A stretch of 64,000 nucleotides of DNA from UBA1014 sp964344035 (GTDB taxonomy: Bacteria > SAR324 > NAC60-12), in contig CAYFLK010000001.1 in the NCBI GenBank assembly GCA_964344035.1, positions 62,001-126,000 of the forward strand. Reading direction: 5' to 3'. The translations under genes and the position numbers were made by a program. The notes under the pieces were generated by a model. That model was not told where the DNA came from. It searched no databases and saw nothing but the letters and a program-made list of their open reading frames with translations. Numbering within the stretch: the stretch's first letter is position 1; every line of letters starts with the position of its first letter. Below, one piece after another: positions 63,539-64,000 of the stretch.

Positions 63539-64000
63539 CTATTGAAGCGAATACACTTTGGCGGATTTGAAGACAGGATGTTTTTTCGCCAGAATCTTTT
63601 TTTGCGTTAGGGCTTCCTCTTGTGTTTCGTGGAACCCCACCCGGATGCGGTATACAGGAAGCATGGTTTTTGTGGGGATGATCCGGGAAATATAACTGAA
63701 ATCAGTATCCAGTGAAAAGGATGCAAGCGATTCAAGGGCAGGCTGCATCTGATCAAAAAGGGGAATCTGGATGATCCACGGTTTATTCATGGGTTGTTTC
63801 AAGTCAATCAACTCTCGTGACAGTTCCCTTGAACTGGGGATAACCGGCCAGTAACGGTCTGAAATCCACTTTTCCTGCCTGTATTTCTCGTAGATTTCCT
63901 TCCCCACAGACATGGCGTCCTGTGCATTTTTAAAAAACCCAACGCGCAATCGATACCAGTATTTTTCTTCATACTGTTGCTCTGTTCGATGGAGATATGC
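63539..64000 (-). CDS. SPOR-like domain protein, N-terminus outside the window
   Basis: The frame remains open to base 64000, so the start lies beyond the window. The visible 153 C-terminal residues contain two similar units: YWYRLRVGFFKNAQDAMSVG and VYRIRVGFHETQEEALTQKK. Each follows the SPOR (sporulation-related repeat) pattern of R-V-G-x-F followed by a helix, a fold that binds denuded peptidoglycan glycan strands. Between them is a ~75-residue spacer. Location would be periplasmic if an export signal lies upstream. Confidence 0.7.
   Translation of the reverse strand, partial: AYLHRTEQQYEEKYWYRLRVGFFKNAQDAMSVGKEIYEKYRQEKWISDRYWPVIPSSRELSRELIDLKQPMNKPWIIQIPLFDQMQPALESLASFSLDTDFSYISRIIPTKTMLPVYRIRVGFHETQEEALTQKKILAKKHPVFKSAKVYSLQ

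Noticed and set aside
1..64000. CRISPR arrays, prophage or integrase-bearing islands
   Set aside because: No regularly spaced direct repeats, phage structural genes, integrases or transposases were seen; the only tRNA (1242-1316) has no obvious duplicated 3' end nearby.

Overview
This window comes from a Gram-negative bacterium. It encodes a soluble lytic transglycosylase, an O-antigen-ligase-like protein, lipoproteins, TonB-like C-terminal domains and system I cytochrome c maturation (CcmF/CcmG). It is a draft scaffold with three runs of exactly ten N (16399-16408, 26991-27000, 32504-32513). Gene content (acyl-CoA catabolism, a B12 mutase, hydantoinase-family proteins, a molybdenum hydroxylase, a branched-chain amino-acid type transporter and a likely selenoprotein) suits a marine heterotroph of a deltaproteobacterial or SAR324-like lineage. 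That placement is inference; there is no rRNA here to test it.

Layout. 1-8.3 kb: TPR protein (5' end off-window), tRNA-Gln(TTG), two poorly characterised proteins, Lon, GpsA and an O-antigen-ligase-like membrane protein. 8.4-17.7 kb: an altronate/galactarate dehydratase family frame broken by three UGA codons, alanine racemase, an Slt transglycosylase, a TonB-like protein and a beta-propeller lipoprotein interrupted by an assembly join carrying a foreign RelA/SpoT-like fragment. 17.7-30.5 kb: thiolase, a two-domain aldehyde dehydrogenase, a four-gene minus-strand operon (gamma-glutamylcyclotransferase, AstE/AspA deacylase, amidase, gamma-glutamyltransferase), a two-component system, an AA_synth family protein, an EthD-like gene with an in-frame TAA, and a glutathione S-transferase. 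30.7-38.5 kb: ccmF-ccmG, a UshA-type phosphoesterase, ilvD, and a PrdB/GrdB-like selenoprotein candidate with an in-frame UGA in a UxxC motif and a SECIS-like hairpin. 38.7-44.7 kb: five overlapping genes joining indolepyruvate oxidoreductase (iorAB) to a three-subunit molybdenum hydroxylase.

44.8-62.1 kb holds the largest coherent accessory block: a TetR regulator diverging from a long plus-strand series (two MaoC-like hydratases, HyuA, HyuB, a small membrane protein, acyl-CoA dehydrogenase, B12-dependent acyl-CoA mutase small and large subunits, a class III CoA-transferase, a short-chain dehydrogenase, then LivG-LivF-LivH-LivM), with the periplasmic binding protein encoded convergently. It reads as uptake, CoA activation, oxidation/hydration and carbon-skeleton rearrangement of one unidentified substrate. 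The window ends with a DAO-family flavoprotein and a SPOR-like protein whose N-terminus lies outside.

Most promising leads: the selenoprotein candidate at 37594-38499, the uncharacterised mutase/hydantoinase locus, and the fused iorAB-hydroxylase operon. Some anomalies (RelA-like chimera, isolated stop codons) may be assembly or consensus errors and are flagged as such.
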